Shown piece after piece: positions 50,614 through 59,691 of a stretch of DNA of 64,000 nucleotides. Numbering within the stretch: the first letter of the stretch is position 1; each line of letters starts with the position of its first letter. The position numbers and the translations under genes are program-made. The stretch covers positions 559,089 to 623,088 of the forward strand of contig NZ_VUKE01000001.1 in the NCBI RefSeq assembly GCF_009193175.1, given 5' to 3'. The notes under the pieces were generated by a model. That model was not told the origin of the DNA. It saw only the letters and a program-made list of their open reading frames with translations, and did no database searches. Origin of the DNA: Georgenia ruanii. Lineage in GTDB: Bacteria; Actinomycetota; Actinomycetes; Actinomycetales; Actinomycetaceae.

Positions 50614-51135
50614 TCAGGCCTCGGCGGCCTGCTTCTCGCGCAGGGCCTCGATGGTGCGGGCGGCCTTGGTGGCCGGCGCGGTGAAGAGGTAGGCAGCCTG
50701 GAACAGGGCCGCCTTGAACGCGCCGGCTGCCTTGCCCAGCAGCACGTCGCGGGACTCGAGCTCGGCGAGCTTGGAGACGTCCTCGGCGGAGAGCTTGCGA
50801 CCCTCCAGGACCCCACCCTTGATCACGAGCTGAGGGTTCGCCTTGGCGAAGTCACGCAGCGACTTGGCCGCCTCGACCGGCTCACCGGTCACGAAGGCGA
50901 TCGCCGTCGGGCCCGTGAGGTCGCCGTCGAGCACGTCGACGCCGGCCTCCTTCGCCGCGATGGCCGTCAGCGTGTTCTTCACCACGGCGTAGCTTGCGTT
51001 ACCGGCGAGCGAGCGGCGCAGCTGCTTGAGCTGGGCGACGCTGAGCCCGCGGTACTCGGTCAGCATGACGGCGCTCGACGCACGGAACTGCTCCGTGAGC
51101 TCGGCAACCGCTGCCGCCTTGTCAGGCCTCGCCAT
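50614..51135 (-). CDS. rplJ: 50S ribosomal protein L10
   Basis: 173-residue L10, the base of the L7/L12 stalk and the autoregulator of its own operon. Seen: [40 protein letters not shown]. Located behind a leader with an attenuator. ATG at 51135 follows GGAGGG. Confidence 0.98.
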   Translation of the reverse strand: MARPDKAAAVAELTEQFRASSAVMLTEYRGLSVAQLKQLRRSLAGNASYAVVKNTLTAIAAKEAGVDVLDGDLTGPTAIAFVTGEPVEAAKSLRDFAKANPQLVIKGGVLEGRKLSAEDVSKLAELESRDVLLGKAAGAFKAALFQAAYLFTAPATKAARTIEALREKQAAEA

Positions 51136-51184
51136 GGCCCTCCTTCCGATAGTGCCGCGCGGTCGAGGGTCCAGACATCAGAAA

Positions 51185-51310
51185 AGCCCCGTGCGCAGAC
51201 GGCACGGGGCTCGGCCCGCCTCTGGGGCGGGAAGCTGTACACACCTGCGCTGGCTCCGCTGCTGCGGACTTGGCCCCGTTGTCACGGGCGACCGGCGGTC
51301 TTTGGCAGAA
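51185..51310 (-). promoter_or_regulatory. L10 leader with terminator-attenuator
   Basis: The mRNA leader contains CCAAAGACCGCCGGTC near its start, as in known L10-binding leaders, then several short stems. It ends in a perfect 10 bp hairpin (51185-51194 with 51202-51211, 7-nt loop) followed by UUUU, an intrinsic terminator about 50 nt before rplJ. L10-L12 binding upstream would be expected to favour it. The remainder of 51136-51607 has no gene. Confidence 0.75.
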
Positions 51311-51553
51311 AGAACAGTACCGGGCGCGGGCGGCTGGGGGCAAACGTCCGGGGCGCGCCGGGGTCCCCCGGGGCGGTGACGTTGGCCACGCGGGTGCGAG
51401 TCGACCCAGCGGGGTCGGTCGCGCTGTCTCCCCGCACAGGCACTACCTAGAGGCACACTTTCGCTACCTCGCGGCGGAACGGGCGCGGCCCGGCGACGGC
51501 GGTACCGGCTCGTCCGTGGACAAGGCGGCTTCGCCGCGCGCGCCCCAGCGCGA

Positions 51554-51585
51554 ACGGCCCGGCACCCTCGCGGGTGCCGGGCCGT
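51554..51585 (-). terminator. Terminator after rplA
   Basis: A perfect 14 bp stem (51554-51567 with 51572-51585) with a 4-nt loop, 22 nt after the rplA stop. It implies a separate promoter for rplJL between here and 51311; none is clear. Confidence 0.75.
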
Positions 51586-51607
51586 CGTGCGTGCGTGCGG
51601 GCCTGTG

Positions 51608-52324
51608 TCAGGCGGCGTCCTCGGTCTTGAGGTTGCGCGTCTTCGTGGCGTCCAGCGGGATGCCGGGGCCCATGGTGGTGCTGATGGTGGCCTTCGTGAT
51701 GTAGCGGCCCTTGGAGCTGGCCGGCTTCAGACGCAGGACCTCCTCCTGCGCCGCGGCGTAGTTGTCCACCAGCTGCTCGTCCGTGAAGGACGCCTTGCCG
51801 ATGATGAAGTGCAGGTTCGAGTGCTTGTCCACGCGGAACTCGATGCGGCCGCCCTTGATGTCGGACACGGCCTTGGCCACGTCCATCGTCACGGTGCCGG
51901 TCTTCGGGTTCGGCATGAGACCACGCGGGCCGAGCACGCGGCCGAGGCGGCCGACCTTGCCCATGAGGTCGGGGGTCGCCACGGCGGCGTCGAAGTCGGT
52001 GTACCCGGCCGCGACCTTCTCGATCAGCTCGTCGCCGCCGACCTCGTCCGCCCCGGCCTCGATGGCCTGGTTGGCCCGCTCACCGACGGCGAAGACCAGG
52101 ACCCGAGCGGTCTTGCCGGTGCCGTGCGGCAGGTTGACGGTGCCGCGAACCATCTGGTCTGCCTTGCGGGGGTCGACGCCGAGGCGGAAGACGACCTCGA
52201 CGGTGGCGTCGAACTTGGTGGTGGACGTCTCCTTCGCCAGGCGCACGGCCTGGAGGGGGGCGTACACCTCGCCGTCGTGGATCTTCTCCACGGCCTGGCG
52301 GTACTTCTTGCTGCGCGTTGCCAT
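51608..52324 (-). CDS. rplA: 50S ribosomal protein L1
   Basis: 238-residue L1 of the mobile stalk at the E site. Seen: [40 protein letters not shown] and [23 protein letters not shown] at 52324, 82 bp after rplK. L1 can repress its own operon in other bacteria; no site is claimed here. Confidence 0.99.
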   Translation of the reverse strand: MATRSKKYRQAVEKIHDGEVYAPLQAVRLAKETSTTKFDATVEVVFRLGVDPRKADQMVRGTVNLPHGTGKTARVLVFAVGERANQAIEAGADEVGGDELIEKVAAGYTDFDAAVATPDLMGKVGRLGRVLGPRGLMPNPKTGTVTMDVAKAVSDIKGGRIEFRVDKHSNLHFIIGKASFTDEQLVDNYAAAQEEVLRLKPASSKGRYITKATISTTMGPGIPLDATKTRNLKTEDAA

Positions 52325-52406
52325 CTGCTTCTCCTTGAGCAGTCGTGGTACGGGTCGGCGCGGACCCTGCCACTGCGCGCCCGGGGGCGCGGATTCGGAT
52401 GTTCGG

Positions 52407-52838
52407 TCAGCCCTCGACGGTGATGCCCATGGAACGGGCGGTGCCGGCGATGATCTTCTCGGCGGCCTCAAGGTCGTTGGCGTTGAGGTCTTCCTGCTTG
52501 GTGCGGGCGATCTCCTGCACCTGCTCACGGGTGATCTTGGCGACCTTCACCGTGTGCGGGGTGGCAGAGCCCTTCGCCACACCGGCGGCCTTCTTGATCA
52601 TCTCCGCGGCCGGCGGGGTCTTGGTGATGAACGTGAAGGAGCGGTCCTCGTAGACCGTGATCTCCACCGGGATCACGTTGCCGCGCTGCGACTCGGTGGC
52701 CGCGTTGTAGGCCTTGCAGAACTCCATGATGTTCACGCCGTGCTGACCCAGCGCGGGGCCGATCGGCGGCGCGGGGGTCGCGGCGCCGGCCTGGATCTGG
52801 AGCTTGATCAGGCCTGCAACCTTCTTCTTGGGGGGCAT
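52407..52838 (-). CDS. rplK: 50S ribosomal protein L11
   Basis: 143-residue L11 of the GTPase-associated centre, the thiostrepton contact. Seen: [20 protein letters not shown] and [18 protein letters not shown]. Normal length; 67 bp after nusG. Confidence 0.99.
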
Positions 52839-52905
52839 GTTCGGGTCCTTACGGTTCTTCCTCGGGTGTGGCCGGACCGGACGTCCGGCGCGGTGCTGCC
52901 GCGCG

Positions 52906-53757
52906 TCAGATCTTGGCGACCTGCGAGAACGACAGCTCGACCGGCGTCTCCCGGCCGAAGATCGTGACGAGCACCTTGAGCTTCTGGCTCTCGGGGCTGA
53001 TCTCGGAGATGGTGGCGGGCAGCGTCTCGAACGGCCCGTCGGTGACGGTGACCGACTCGCCCACCTCGAAGTCCACCTGGATCGGCGCGGCGGCCTGACC
53101 ACCGGCCGCCGCCTTCGCGGGCGCGGCGGCGGTCTTCGCCTGAATGTTGGCGGCCAGCATCGAGAAGACCTCGTCCTCGGTCAGCGGCACCGGCTGGTGG
53201 GTGTTGCCCACGAAGCCCGTGACGCCGGGCGTGTGGCGCACGGCGCCCCAGGACTCGTCGGTCATGTCCATGCGCACGAGGGTGTAGCCCGGCACGCGGA
53301 CGCGGTTGACCAGCTTGCGCTGGGAGTTCTTGATCTCCACGACCTCTTCCATGGGGACCTCCACCTGGTAGATGTAGTCCTCCATGTTCAGGCTCTGGAT
53401 GCGGTTCTCCAGGTTGGCCTTCACGCGCTTCTCGTACCCGGCGTAGGTGTGCACGACGTACCACTGGCCGGGCAGCGTGCGCAGCTCGCGGCGGAACGCC
53501 TCGGCGGGGTCGAGCTCCTCGGCCTCGGCCTCGGCGGTCTCACCCTCGGCGGCCTCGGCCTCCTCGCCCTCGGCGGGAGCCTCGGCCTCCTCCGTGGCCT
53601 CGTCGGCGGCCGGCTCGACGTCGTCGTCGGCCTCGGTGGTCAGCTCGTCCTCGGCGGCAGCGGGCGCGTCGACGTCGGCGCCCAGGGCACCGACCTCCGG
53701 CTGTGCGGACTCGGCCGACGCCTCGTCGAGGTTCGTAGGCTCGAGGTTCTCAGACAC
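52906..53757 (-). CDS. nusG: Transcription termination/antitermination protein NusG
   Basis: 283-residue NusG, which binds RNA polymerase and links it to Rho or the ribosome. The NGN domain begins near residue 96 ([18 protein letters not shown]) and includes [20 protein letters not shown]; the KOW domain is at the C-terminus ([20 protein letters not shown]). Residues 1-95 are a Glu/Ala-rich acidic arm, longer than the short leader of E. coli NusG (181 aa in total) and probably disordered. It follows secE by 78 bp. Confidence 0.98.
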   Translation of the reverse strand: MSENLEPTNLDEASAESAQPEVGALGADVDAPAAAEDELTTEADDDVEPAADEATEEAEAPAEGEEAEAAEGETAEAEAEELDPAEAFRRELRTLPGQWYVVHTYAGYEKRVKANLENRIQSLNMEDYIYQVEVPMEEVVEIKNSQRKLVNRVRVPGYTLVRMDMTDESWGAVRHTPGVTGFVGNTHQPVPLTEDEVFSMLAANIQAKTAAAPAKAAAGGQAAAPIQVDFEVGESVTVTDGPFETLPATISEISPESQKLKVLVTIFGRETPVELSFSQVAKI

Positions 53758-53835
53758 AGGCGACCTGCTTTCTGCTCAGTTGGGACTTCGCTGGCGGGTC
53801 AGCCAGCTGGGGGCGGGCGGACGACGTCATGTGGC

Positions 53836-54102
53836 TCAGCCGAAGACCCACAGCACGAGCTGGCCGAAGCCCAGGTCGAGCAGGCCCACGTAGACGCCGA
53901 TCGCCGCCACGAAGACGAGCACGACGACGAAGTAGGTCATCAGCTCGCTGCGCGTGGGGCGCACGACCTTCTTGAGCTCGGCGATGACCTGACGGAAGAA
54001 CAGGACGATCCGGCCGAAGAACCCGCGCTTCTTGACGTCTCGTTCGGACGTGCTGCGGGCGCGCTCGGGCCGCCCCGAGGTCGCGCTTGCAGACTCGCTC
54101 AC
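53836..54102 (-). CDS. secE: Preprotein translocase subunit SecE
   Basis: 88-residue SecE with one C-terminal membrane helix. Seen: the cytoplasmic amphipathic region [20 protein letters not shown] and the helix [19 protein letters not shown]. The GTG at 54102 is chosen because GAGGGA lies 7 nt upstream; a GTG at 54117 is possible but has only a weak site. Clamps SecY; partner gene at 25828-27117. Confidence 0.96.
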   Translation of the reverse strand: MSESASATSGRPERARSTSERDVKKRGFFGRIVLFFRQVIAELKKVVRPTRSELMTYFVVVLVFVAAIGVYVGLLDLGFGQLVLWVFG

Positions 54103-54219
54103 AGGTCCATCCCTCACGGTTTCCGGCCAGGTCCTCTCGCCGCCCCGTGGGGCGGGTCAGGCTCGCCGGGTGGCGGAGCCTTCAGGACGCCTCGGCCCCT
54201 GCTGGTCAGGAGCCAGTCC

Positions 54220-54295
54220 TGGCAGGGCAGGAGGGACTCGAACCCACAACCGCCGGTTTTGGAGACCGGTGCGCTACCAATTGCGCCACTGCCCT
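54220..54295 (-). tRNA. tRNA-Trp (anticodon CCA)
   Basis: 76 nt including an encoded CCA (54222-54220). Anticodon stem CCGGT/ACCGG around loop CTCCAAA, T loop TTCGAGT, acceptor AGGGCAG/CTGCCCT. Directly before secE, the usual actinobacterial arrangement. Confidence 0.95.
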
Positions 54296-54623
54296 ATCAG
54301 CGATCGGCGTCCGCGGGAGCCGGAGAGCACCTCGTGGGCGTGCTCCAGTCTGGTGGACGTCAACCACCGCCGTCGAGTGTACGGCCTCATCAGCACTTTG
54401 GTCGAACCCGCTCCGCAGGGAGCCTGGTCACACCCGTCCCGCGGGCCTCGCCGACGGCGGGACACCAGCCTACCCGCAGCGGCGCGGGGTGGGTCGCCCC
54501 GACGGCGCGGGCCAGGTCCTCCCGACGGCGCGGGCCGGTCCTCCCGACGGGCGTGGCCCGCGCCCGGTCCAGGACCCGACCGGCCCGTGTGCCGTCCACG
54601 TGGCGCGTGCCACGATAGGGCGC
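54296..54623. other. 328 bp intergenic region between tRNA-Trp and the aminotransferase
   Basis: Divergent spacer with the promoters of tRNA-Trp/secE and of the aminotransferase. No gene is seen. It includes the direct repeat at 54499-54558. No clear -35/-10 pair was found for either side; GATAGG at 54614-54619 is a weak candidate for the aminotransferase. Confidence 0.4.
54499..54558. repeat. Short direct repeat, about 2.5 copies of a 22-23 bp unit
   Basis: The unit CCGACGGCGCGGGCC(A)GG followed by TCCTCC occurs at 54499 and 54522, with a third partial copy from 54544. It lies between the divergent genes, about 65 bp before the aminotransferase start. Confidence 0.6.
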
Positions 54624-55841
54624 GTGAGCGCACCCATCTCCCCCGTGACCAAGCCCCGCGTGTCCGCACGCCTGGCGGCGATCGCCGAGTCGGCCACCCT
54701 GGCCGTGGACGCGAAGGCCAAGGCCCTCAAGGCCGCCGGTCGTCCCGTCATCGGCTTCGGCGCCGGCGAGCCGGACTTCCCGACGCCCGACTACATCGTC
54801 GAGGCCGCCGTCGCCGCCGCGAAGGACCCGGCCAACCACCGGTACACCCCCGCCAAGGGCATGCCCGCCCTGCGCGAGGCCATCGCGGCCAAGACGCTGC
54901 GCGACTCCGGCTACGAGGTCTCCCCGGACAACATCCTCGTCACCAACGGCGGCAAGCAGGCCGTCTACGAGGCCTTCGCCGCGGTGCTCGACCCGGGCGA
55001 CGAGGTGCTGCTGCCGGCGCCGTACTGGACCACCTACCCCGAGGCCATCAAGCTCGCCGGCGGCGTGCCCGTGGAGGTCTTCGCCGGGGTGGACCAGGAG
55101 TACCTGGTCACCGTCGACCAGCTCGAGGCGGCGCGCACCCCGGCGACGAAGGCGCTGCTGTTCTGCTCGCCGTCCAACCCCACCGGGGCGGTGTACTCCC
55201 CGGCGCAGACCGAGGCGATCGGCCGCTGGGCGGTCGAGCACGGCATCTGGGTCATCACCGACGAGATCTACGAGCACCTCGTCTACGACGACGCGGTGTT
55301 CACCCCGATCCAGAAGGTCGTGCCCGACCTGGTCGACACCTCCATCGTGCTCAACGGCGTCGCGAAGACGTACGCCATGACCGGCTGGCGCGTGGGCTGG
55401 CTCATCGGCCCCAGCGACGTCGTCAAGGCGGCCACCAACCTGCAGTCGCACCTGACCTCCAACGTCGCGAACGTCTCCCAGCGCGCCGCCATCGCCGCCC
55501 TGAGCGGTGACCTCTCCGCCGTCGACCACATGCGCACGGCCTTCGACCGCCGCCGCCGGACCATGGTGGAGATGCTCCGGGCGATCGACGGCGTCCAGCT
55601 GCCCACCCCGCGCGGGGCCTTCTACGCCTACCCCTCCATCGAGGGGATCCTCGGGCGGACCATCCGCGGGCGCACGGTGACCACCTCCGCCGACCTGGCG
55701 AGCCTCATCCTCGACGAGGTCGAGGTCGCCGTCGTGCCCGGCGAGGCGTTCGGCCCGAGCGGGTTCCTCCGTCTGAGCTACGCGCTCGGCGACGACGACC
55801 TCGCCGAGGGCGTCGGGCGCATCCAGGAGCTGCTCGCCTGA
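54624..55841 (+). CDS. aspC: Aspartate aminotransferase (class I PLP)
   Basis: 405-residue class I aminotransferase that exchanges the amino group between aspartate and 2-oxoglutarate. Seen: [49 protein letters not shown] and the PLP-lysine motif [16 protein letters not shown]. This fits the Thermus-type subgroup. The GTG at 54624 is chosen as the first start in the conserved region; the frame continues upstream without homology. It ends at a strong terminator. Confidence 0.94.
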   Translation: MSAPISPVTKPRVSARLAAIAESATLAVDAKAKALKAAGRPVIGFGAGEPDFPTPDYIVEAAVAAAKDPANHRYTPAKGMPALREAIAAKTLRDSGYEVSPDNILVTNGGKQAVYEAFAAVLDPGDEVLLPAPYWTTYPEAIKLAGGVPVEVFAGVDQEYLVTVDQLEAARTPATKALLFCSPSNPTGAVYSPAQTEAIGRWAVEHGIWVITDEIYEHLVYDDAVFTPIQKVVPDLVDTSIVLNGVAKTYAMTGWRVGWLIGPSDVVKAATNLQSHLTSNVANVSQRAAIAALSGDLSAVDHMRTAFDRRRRTMVEMLRAIDGVQLPTPRGAFYAYPSIEGILGRTIRGRTVTTSADLASLILDEVEVAVVPGEAFGPSGFLRLSYALGDDDLAEGVGRIQELLA

Positions 55842-55850
55842 CCAGCCGCT

Positions 55851-55884
55851 CGACGGGCCGGGACCGGACGGTCCCGGCCCGTCG
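55851..55884 (+). terminator. Terminator of the aminotransferase gene
   Basis: A perfect 15 bp stem (55851-55865 with 55870-55884) and a 4-nt loop, 9 nt after the stop. Confidence 0.8.
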
Positions 55885-55930
55885 TCGTTCCTGGTGGACG
55901 CCGGGCGCCGCGCCGGCTCGCGCGCGCGGC

Positions 55931-56069
55931 TCACCGCACCCGCGCGTCCACCGGGCCGTCGAGCGTCGAGAACGCCGGCTCGTGGCGCAGGTCCGGGTCG
56001 TGGGCGGATCGTCGGGTACAGGCCGGTCCCCAGGAGCAGCGGGATGAGCACGAACGGCCCCCACACCGC
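55931..56069 (-). pseudogene. Possible frameshifted remnant of a small membrane protein
   Basis: In one minus-strand frame a hydrophobic stretch reads VWGPFVLIPLLLGTGLYPTI; a one-base shift later the next frame reads HDPDLRHEPAFSTLDGPVDA and stops at 55931. Both parts have very high third-position G+C, as real genes here do. No homologue was recognised, and it could also be chance. The spacer 55885-56204 holds nothing else. Confidence 0.2.
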
Positions 56070-56204
56070 AGCAATGCGGCCGCTGAGTGTCCCAAAAGTA
56101 CCGGCCGCTGCGGCCGCACGTCGGGCGCGGGGGCGACGGCGGCGCCTCCTCGGGCGGGCCGCCGGTGCGGCGCAGCCGGAGCGGTCCGCCGCAGGCGGGG
56201 CGGG

Positions 56205-57062
56205 TCAGTCGTGCCGGCCCCGCAGGTCGCCGACCACCCGCTCGAGGCTCGGCGCCGGGATCGCGTGCTCGGCGGCCAGGGCGAGCAGGTTCCCGCCGAG
56301 CGCCTCCAGCTCGCTCGCCCCGCCGCGGCGCACGTCGTGCTGGAGCGAGGACTCCAGCGTGCCGGGCAGCTTGCGCAGCGCGGCCATGAGTCGCTCGGGC
56401 TCCAGCGTCAGCCCCTCGGCCGTGGCGACCGCGGCGACCTCCTCGACGACGCCGGCGGTCACCGCGGGGTCGCGCTCGAGCGCCGGCCCGATGGGCAGGT
56501 CCGTCCAGCTGGTGAGCAGCGCCGTGGGGGCCAGGAAGCTGTACTTGCGCCACAGCACCTCGTTCTCGCTGCCCCCGGTGCGCACGGTGACGCCCGCCCG
56601 GGCGAGCGCCTCGGGCACGGCCCCGCCGGCGGCCGCGTCCGGGACGGTGACGATGCAGTACCCCCCGCGGTGGACGATGGCCTCCTGCTCCCGCGCGGCC
56701 TCGACCTGGATGGACGCGCAGGCGACGTCCTCGAGGCCGGCCGCGTGCAGCGCCCGGGCATGGGCGGTGCCGTTGAGCAGCGCGAGCACCGCCCGCGGCC
56801 GGGCGGCGACGATGCCGGGCAGGACGTCGTCGAGGGCGTAGGCCTTGACCGCCAGGACGACGGCGGAGCCGGCGGGGACCGCGGTGGTCGCCGGGACGTG
56901 CGCCGTCCACGTGCCGAAGGCGTCCGAGCGCACCTGCAGCCCCTCGGCGGCGATGCGCTGGGCGGTCGCCGGACGCGCGACGGCGACGACGTCCTCCCCC
57001 GCGCGGTGCAGCAGCGCGGCGAGCAGGCCGCCCACGGCCCCGGGTCCGACGACGGTGATCAT
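56205..57062 (-). CDS. Ketopantoate reductase family oxidoreductase (2-dehydropantoate 2-reductase)
   Basis: 285-residue NADPH-dependent enzyme of the PanE/ApbA family, which reduces ketopantoate to pantoate in coenzyme A synthesis. Seen: the nucleotide-binding VVGPGAVGGLLAALLH, the lysine segment LAVKAYALDDVLPG, WRKYSFLAPTALLTSW, and a C-terminal Glu region (GGASELEALGG). ATG at 57062 follows AGGGAG; a GTG at 57080 also exists. No pan genes are adjacent, and paralogues with other substrates are common, so exact role is open. Confidence 0.82.
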   Translation of the reverse strand: MITVVGPGAVGGLLAALLHRAGEDVVAVARPATAQRIAAEGLQVRSDAFGTWTAHVPATTAVPAGSAVVLAVKAYALDDVLPGIVAARPRAVLALLNGTAHARALHAAGLEDVACASIQVEAAREQEAIVHRGGYCIVTVPDAAAGGAVPEALARAGVTVRTGGSENEVLWRKYSFLAPTALLTSWTDLPIGPALERDPAVTAGVVEEVAAVATAEGLTLEPERLMAALRKLPGTLESSLQHDVRRGGASELEALGGNLLALAAEHAIPAPSLERVVGDLRGRHD

Positions 57063-57229
57063 GTCCGGCTCCCTTTCCACGGCGACGCGGGGAGGCTATC
57101 GCGCGGCGTCCGCAGTGCCGAACGCGCGCGTGCACCGGGGACCGCGGTTGGGTACGCGCGCATGGCGCAACCGAGGACCGGGGCGGGCCGCGCCGGGCGG
57201 TCCGGCGCCCGGCCCGGACCGGCCGAGGG

Positions 57230-58504
57230 TCAGTGCGGGCCGCGCTGGGCGAGCAGCTCGCGCCCGCGCGCCAGCCAGGCCTCCGCGCGGGCCAGGCGCC
57301 CCTCGGCGTCCGCCAGCCACTCCCCGCCGTCCGAGCGCCGCGCCCCGGCCACGAGCGAGAGGACCACCCCCGCGCACCGCGCGTGCAGCGCCACGGGGTC
57401 GACGAGCTGCTCGCACGCGCGGGTCCAGCCCTCCAGCAGGTCGGGCACGTGCGGGTAGGTCGCGGGCGCCAGGTGCGGCAGCACGCTGACGTGCCCGAGG
57501 AGGCAGGCCAGGTCGTCCACCCGGTGCCCCGGCCCGACGGCATCGACGTCGAGCAGCGCCGTCACCGCCACGACCTCCTCGCGCGGGTCCATGAGCACGT
57601 TGGCCTCGTAGAAGTCCCCATGGGTGGGCACCACCGGCCCGGGGTCGGCGACGGCGAGCAGGTCGTCGATGCCGTCCGCGAGCGCCCGGGCCCGGTCGGC
57701 GTGCTCGGGCAGCACGGTCGCCGCGGCGTGGGCGTAGTGGTGGGCGCGTTCGGACCACGCGGGCCGGCGGGGCAGGTCGAGCGCGGCCGCGGGCAGGGCG
57801 TCGAGGGTGCGCAGCAGCGCGGCCAGCACGGCCGGTGCCGCCCGGCCCAGGCCCCGGGCCAGCAGGTTCGACAGCGCGATCCCGCGCCCCTCCCCCAGCA
57901 GCACGAGGCCGTCGTCGTCGGCGCGCAGCACCTGCGGGGCCGGCACCCCGGCGGCGGTGAGCATGCGGTGCCGGTCGGCGAACACGCGGGCGCCGGAGGG
58001 GCGGACCACCTTGAGGTACGCCGTCGCGTCGGGCTCCGAGCGCCGCACGCGCAGCACCGCCCGCCGGGTGGGCCGGTAGGCCAGCAGCTCGACGGTCACC
58101 GGCGTGCCGAGCCGGCGCGAGAGCGCGGTGGCGTCGCAGGCCACCGGCAGCGCGGGCAGCTCGGGATCGGCCGGGTGGCGCCACAGGTGGATCGCCGGGC
58201 CGTCCCCGGCCTGCTCGAGCCGCACGAGGCCCGGGCCGGCGCGGTGGCTGAGGCGCGCCGTCGTCGCGCACAGATACTCCTCGGTGCGCAACGGCGCGGG
58301 CGTGCCGGGCAGGTCCCGCTCGACGGTGACCGTGTACCCCACCGTGACCCCGGCGCCGGGGCGGTGGTGGACGGTGTGGACCTGCCACGCCACGAGGCGG
58401 CTGCCCTCGACGTCGAGGGCGCCCGCGAGCATGGTCCCGGCCTCCGGCCCGGTGAGCAGCGCGACGTCGGCCGGCTCGTGCTGCGCGGCGACGGGAACGG
58501 TCAT
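57230..58504 (-). CDS. Aminoglycoside phosphotransferase/choline kinase-fold protein
   Basis: 424-residue protein with the APH-type kinase fold. Seen: the catalytic loop VPTHGDFYEANVLMD (HGDxxxxN) near residue 292, the metal-binding [17 protein letters not shown], and an N-domain lysine in TAYLKVVRPSG. It could phosphorylate a sugar, amine or hydroxyl compound. The N-terminal 150 residues have a separate unit. No resistance context, so antibiotic resistance is not implied. The gene ends 168 bp before the ketopantoate reductase start. Confidence 0.8.
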   Translation of the reverse strand: MTVPVAAQHEPADVALLTGPEAGTMLAGALDVEGSRLVAWQVHTVHHRPGAGVTVGYTVTVERDLPGTPAPLRTEEYLCATTARLSHRAGPGLVRLEQAGDGPAIHLWRHPADPELPALPVACDATALSRRLGTPVTVELLAYRPTRRAVLRVRRSEPDATAYLKVVRPSGARVFADRHRMLTAAGVPAPQVLRADDDGLVLLGEGRGIALSNLLARGLGRAAPAVLAALLRTLDALPAAALDLPRRPAWSERAHHYAHAAATVLPEHADRARALADGIDDLLAVADPGPVVPTHGDFYEANVLMDPREEVVAVTALLDVDAVGPGHRVDDLACLLGHVSVLPHLAPATYPHVPDLLEGWTRACEQLVDPVALHARCAGVVLSLVAGARRSDGGEWLADAEGRLARAEAWLARGRELLAQRGPH

Positions 58505-58643
58505 GGCTCATAGTGCATCACGTCGTGGCGCCGGTTCACCCACGGACACGAGCCAGAAACGGGCCTGCGCCCGGCACCGGCCGCCGGCGCGGGCCGGCCG
58601 CGCGTCGGCCGGGCCGCCGTGGGTCGTCCGCCGGGCCCGGTGG

Positions 58644-58649
58644 CAGACT
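58644..58649 (+). promoter_or_regulatory. -10 box of leaderless adenosine deaminase promoter
   Basis: CAGACT ends 7 nt before the GTG at 58657. The hexamer matches the S10 operon -10 box. Confidence 0.4.
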
Positions 58650-58656
58650 CGACCAG

Positions 58657-59691
58657 GTGCGTGACCTCCAGGCCCTCCCGAAGGCGCATCTCCACCTGCA
58701 CTTCACCGGTTCCATGCGGCTCGCGACCCTGTCCGAGCTCGCCCGCGAGCAGGGCATCGTGCTGCCCGAGCACCTCCTCGACAACCAGGCGCTGCACGTG
58801 CCGGCGGACCAGCGCGGCTGGTTCCGCTTCCAGCGCTCCTACGACGCCGCGCGCGCCGTCGTCCGCTCCGAGGACGCGCTGCGCCGCATCGTGCGCGAGG
58901 CCGCGGAGGACGACGCCGCCGAGGGCTCGCGGCGCCTGGAGATCCAGGTGGACCCGACCTCCTACGCCCCGTTCGTCGGCGGCATCACCCCGGCGCTGGA
59001 GATCATCCTCGACGAGGCCGCGCTCGCCAGCGCCGCCACCGGCGTCGAGGTCGGCGTCATCGTCGCTGCCTCCCGCACCCGCCACCCGCTCGACGCCCGC
59101 ACGCTGGCCCGGCTGGCCGCCGCGCACGCCGGGGACGGTCCCGGGCAGGTCATCGGCTTCGGGCTGAGCAACGACGAGCGGCGCGGGAACACCGCCGACT
59201 TCGCCCCGGCCTTCCGCATCGCCCGGCACGCCGGGCTGGCCGGGGTGCCCCACGGCGGGGAGCTGCTGGGGCCCGAGCACGTGCGCGACGTCGTCGCCCA
59301 CCTCAAGCCGGCCCGCCTCGGCCACGGGGTGCGCTCGGCCGAGGACCCCGACCTGCTCGCCCGGCTCGTCGACGCGGGCATCGCCCTGGAGGTCTGCCCG
59401 ACCTCCAACGTCTCCCTCGGTGTCTACCCCGACCCGGCCCACGTGCCGCTGCCCCAGCTGCTCGACGCGGGCGCCCAGGTGGCGCTGGGTGCGGACGACC
59501 CGCTCCTCTTCCGCTCCCGCCTCGCCGACCAGTACCGCATCGCCCGGGACGTCCACGGCCTCGACGACGACGCCCTGGCGGACCTGGCCCGCTCCTCGAT
59601 CCGGGCGTCGCTGGCGTCCGAGCGGTCCAAGCAGGCCATGCTCACCGACGTCGACGCCTGGCTGGCCCGCGACCCCGTGCCGGCCGCATGA
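58657..59691 (+). CDS. add: Adenosine deaminase
   Basis: 344-residue amidohydrolase that deaminates adenosine (or a related purine) to inosine. Seen: HLHLHFTGSM at the N-terminus with the HxH metal pair, VPHGGELLGPEHV with the His and Glu of the active site, RLGHGVRSAED, and ADDPLLF. The family usually has NTDDP at the last motif; here GADDP. The start at GTG 58657 is set by the conserved RDLQALPKAHLH and the -10 box. Its stop overlaps the next gene by 4 bp. The HLHLHFTGS form belongs to an actinobacterial subgroup, so aminofutalosine or other substrates cannot be ruled out. Confidence 0.88.
   Translation: MRDLQALPKAHLHLHFTGSMRLATLSELAREQGIVLPEHLLDNQALHVPADQRGWFRFQRSYDAARAVVRSEDALRRIVREAAEDDAAEGSRRLEIQVDPTSYAPFVGGITPALEIILDEAALASAATGVEVGVIVAASRTRHPLDARTLARLAAAHAGDGPGQVIGFGLSNDERRGNTADFAPAFRIARHAGLAGVPHGGELLGPEHVRDVVAHLKPARLGHGVRSAEDPDLLARLVDAGIALEVCPTSNVSLGVYPDPAHVPLPQLLDAGAQVALGADDPLLFRSRLADQYRIARDVHGLDDDALADLARSSIRASLASERSKQAMLTDVDAWLARDPVPAA

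Noticed and set aside
57230-58504. Antibiotic resistance gene
   Set aside because: The APH fold alone does not mean aminoglycoside use; there is no resistance or mobile context, and sequence beyond the catalytic motifs is unlike known determinants.
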